From CF-39 sp036518215 (lineage in GTDB: Bacteria; Chloroflexota; Limnocylindria; P2-11E): a stretch of 5,437 nucleotides of DNA. Below the pieces are notes generated by a model. It ran no database searches. It was given only the letters and a program-made list of their open reading frames with translations, and was not told the origin of the DNA. Positions within the stretch are counted from its first letter, which is position 1. The number at the start of each line of letters is the position of its first letter. This document shows, piece after piece, positions 5,240 through 5,437 of the stretch. The stretch lies in the NCBI GenBank assembly GCA_036518215.1, contig DATDNP010000125.1:1-5437 (forward strand), given 5' to 3'. The position numbers and the translations under genes are program-made.

Positions 5240-5437
5240 GATCTCCAGCTCTTTCGTCGCCACCCCGAGGTCGATCTCGACGCGGCCGTCCACGACCCGC
5301 ACGGGGTACGCATTCACCGGGAACACCGCGGGGAGCGCCTTCACCTCGCCGGTGAGCAGATCGAAGCGCGCGCCGTGACGCGGGCACTCGACCATGCAGT
5401 CCTCGAGCTCGCCCTCACCGAGCATGCCGCCGTCGTG
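5234..5437 (-). CDS. Rieske [2Fe-2S] ferredoxin-like protein, 5' end beyond window
   Basis: Only the last 67 residues lie here. The sequence opens with HDGG at the edge. That His is probably the second ligand of the CxH pair, whose Cys is two residues outside. Sixteen residues later comes C18-P-R-H21, the second ligand pair, giving the usual Rieske spacing and iron-sulfur geometry. HGARFDLLTGEVKALPA and YPVRVVDGRVEI complete the domain as in small Rieske ferredoxins. It carries electrons in the cytoplasm as a single-domain protein. Close relatives are ferredoxin subunits of non-haem iron oxygenases and the small Rieske protein found in many SUF iron-sulfur assembly operons. The HDGG...ECPRHGARFD style reminds me of the latter, but the neighbours needed to decide are outside. 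An internal ATG at 5425 exists but would remove the CxH pair, so it is not the start. Confidence 0.88.
   Translation of the reverse strand, partial: HDGGMLGEGELEDCMVECPRHGARFDLLTGEVKALPAVFPVNAYPVRVVDGRVEIDLGVATKELEIG

Noticed and set aside
4947..5387. Minus-strand open frame of 146 codons across the convergent junction
   Set aside because: It overlaps both the serine hydrolase and the Rieske gene in the wrong frame and is dominated by Arg, Gly, Asp and His.

Overview
The window is a very GC-rich, densely coding bacterial stretch with no RNA genes, insertion sequences or CRISPR repeats that I can see. GC-rich codon choice, GTG starts, a possible leaderless promoter and a guanylyltransferase-phosphohexomutase fusion suggest a Terrabacteria lineage. 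Chloroflexota (a Limnocylindria-like group) or a neighbouring phylum fits best, but this is inferred from style and family memory, not from a marker gene.

Layout. The left two thirds hold five genes on the minus strand, read right to left. They are a 180-residue lipoprotein (3403-2861), a 67-residue unknown protein (2791-2588), a stand-alone Lrp/AsnC ligand-binding (RAM) domain (2587-2318), an ABM-type small protein (2318-1998), and a sugar-nucleotide enzyme that runs off the left edge (1953-1). The middle three are packed tightly: the first stop abuts the next start (TAGATG) and the second overlaps it (TGATG). The sugar-nucleotide enzyme has no visible ribosome site. A TANNNT box ends exactly 7 bases before its ATG, so it may have its own leaderless transcript.

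On the plus strand, 3489-5237 encodes a 582-residue secreted or membrane-anchored protein. It joins an N-terminal domain, a pre-peptidase-like beta sandwich, a Pro/Ala linker and a class A beta-lactamase-like serine hydrolase. Its N-terminal domain is clearly homologous to the whole mature part of the lipoprotein transcribed divergently from the same 85-base gap. At the right edge a Rieske [2Fe-2S] protein (minus strand, entering from outside) converges on the hydrolase. The two stop codons overlap within one CTAG.

How they might work together. The lipoprotein and hydrolase look like a cell-surface pair built around one shared domain. The hydrolase keeps SxxK and SDN, has KNG in place of KTG, and shows no recognisable class A general-base Glu. 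A peptidoglycan or penicillin-binding role is therefore more likely than antibiotic resistance. The sugar-nucleotide enzyme would supply GDP-mannose or a similar donor for envelope glycans. The RAM and ABM proteins are small dimeric alpha/beta sensors or enzymes with no specific link I can prove. The most notable points are the divergent pair sharing a domain, with an imperfect direct repeat between the genes, and the mutase domain whose metal loop is degenerate.
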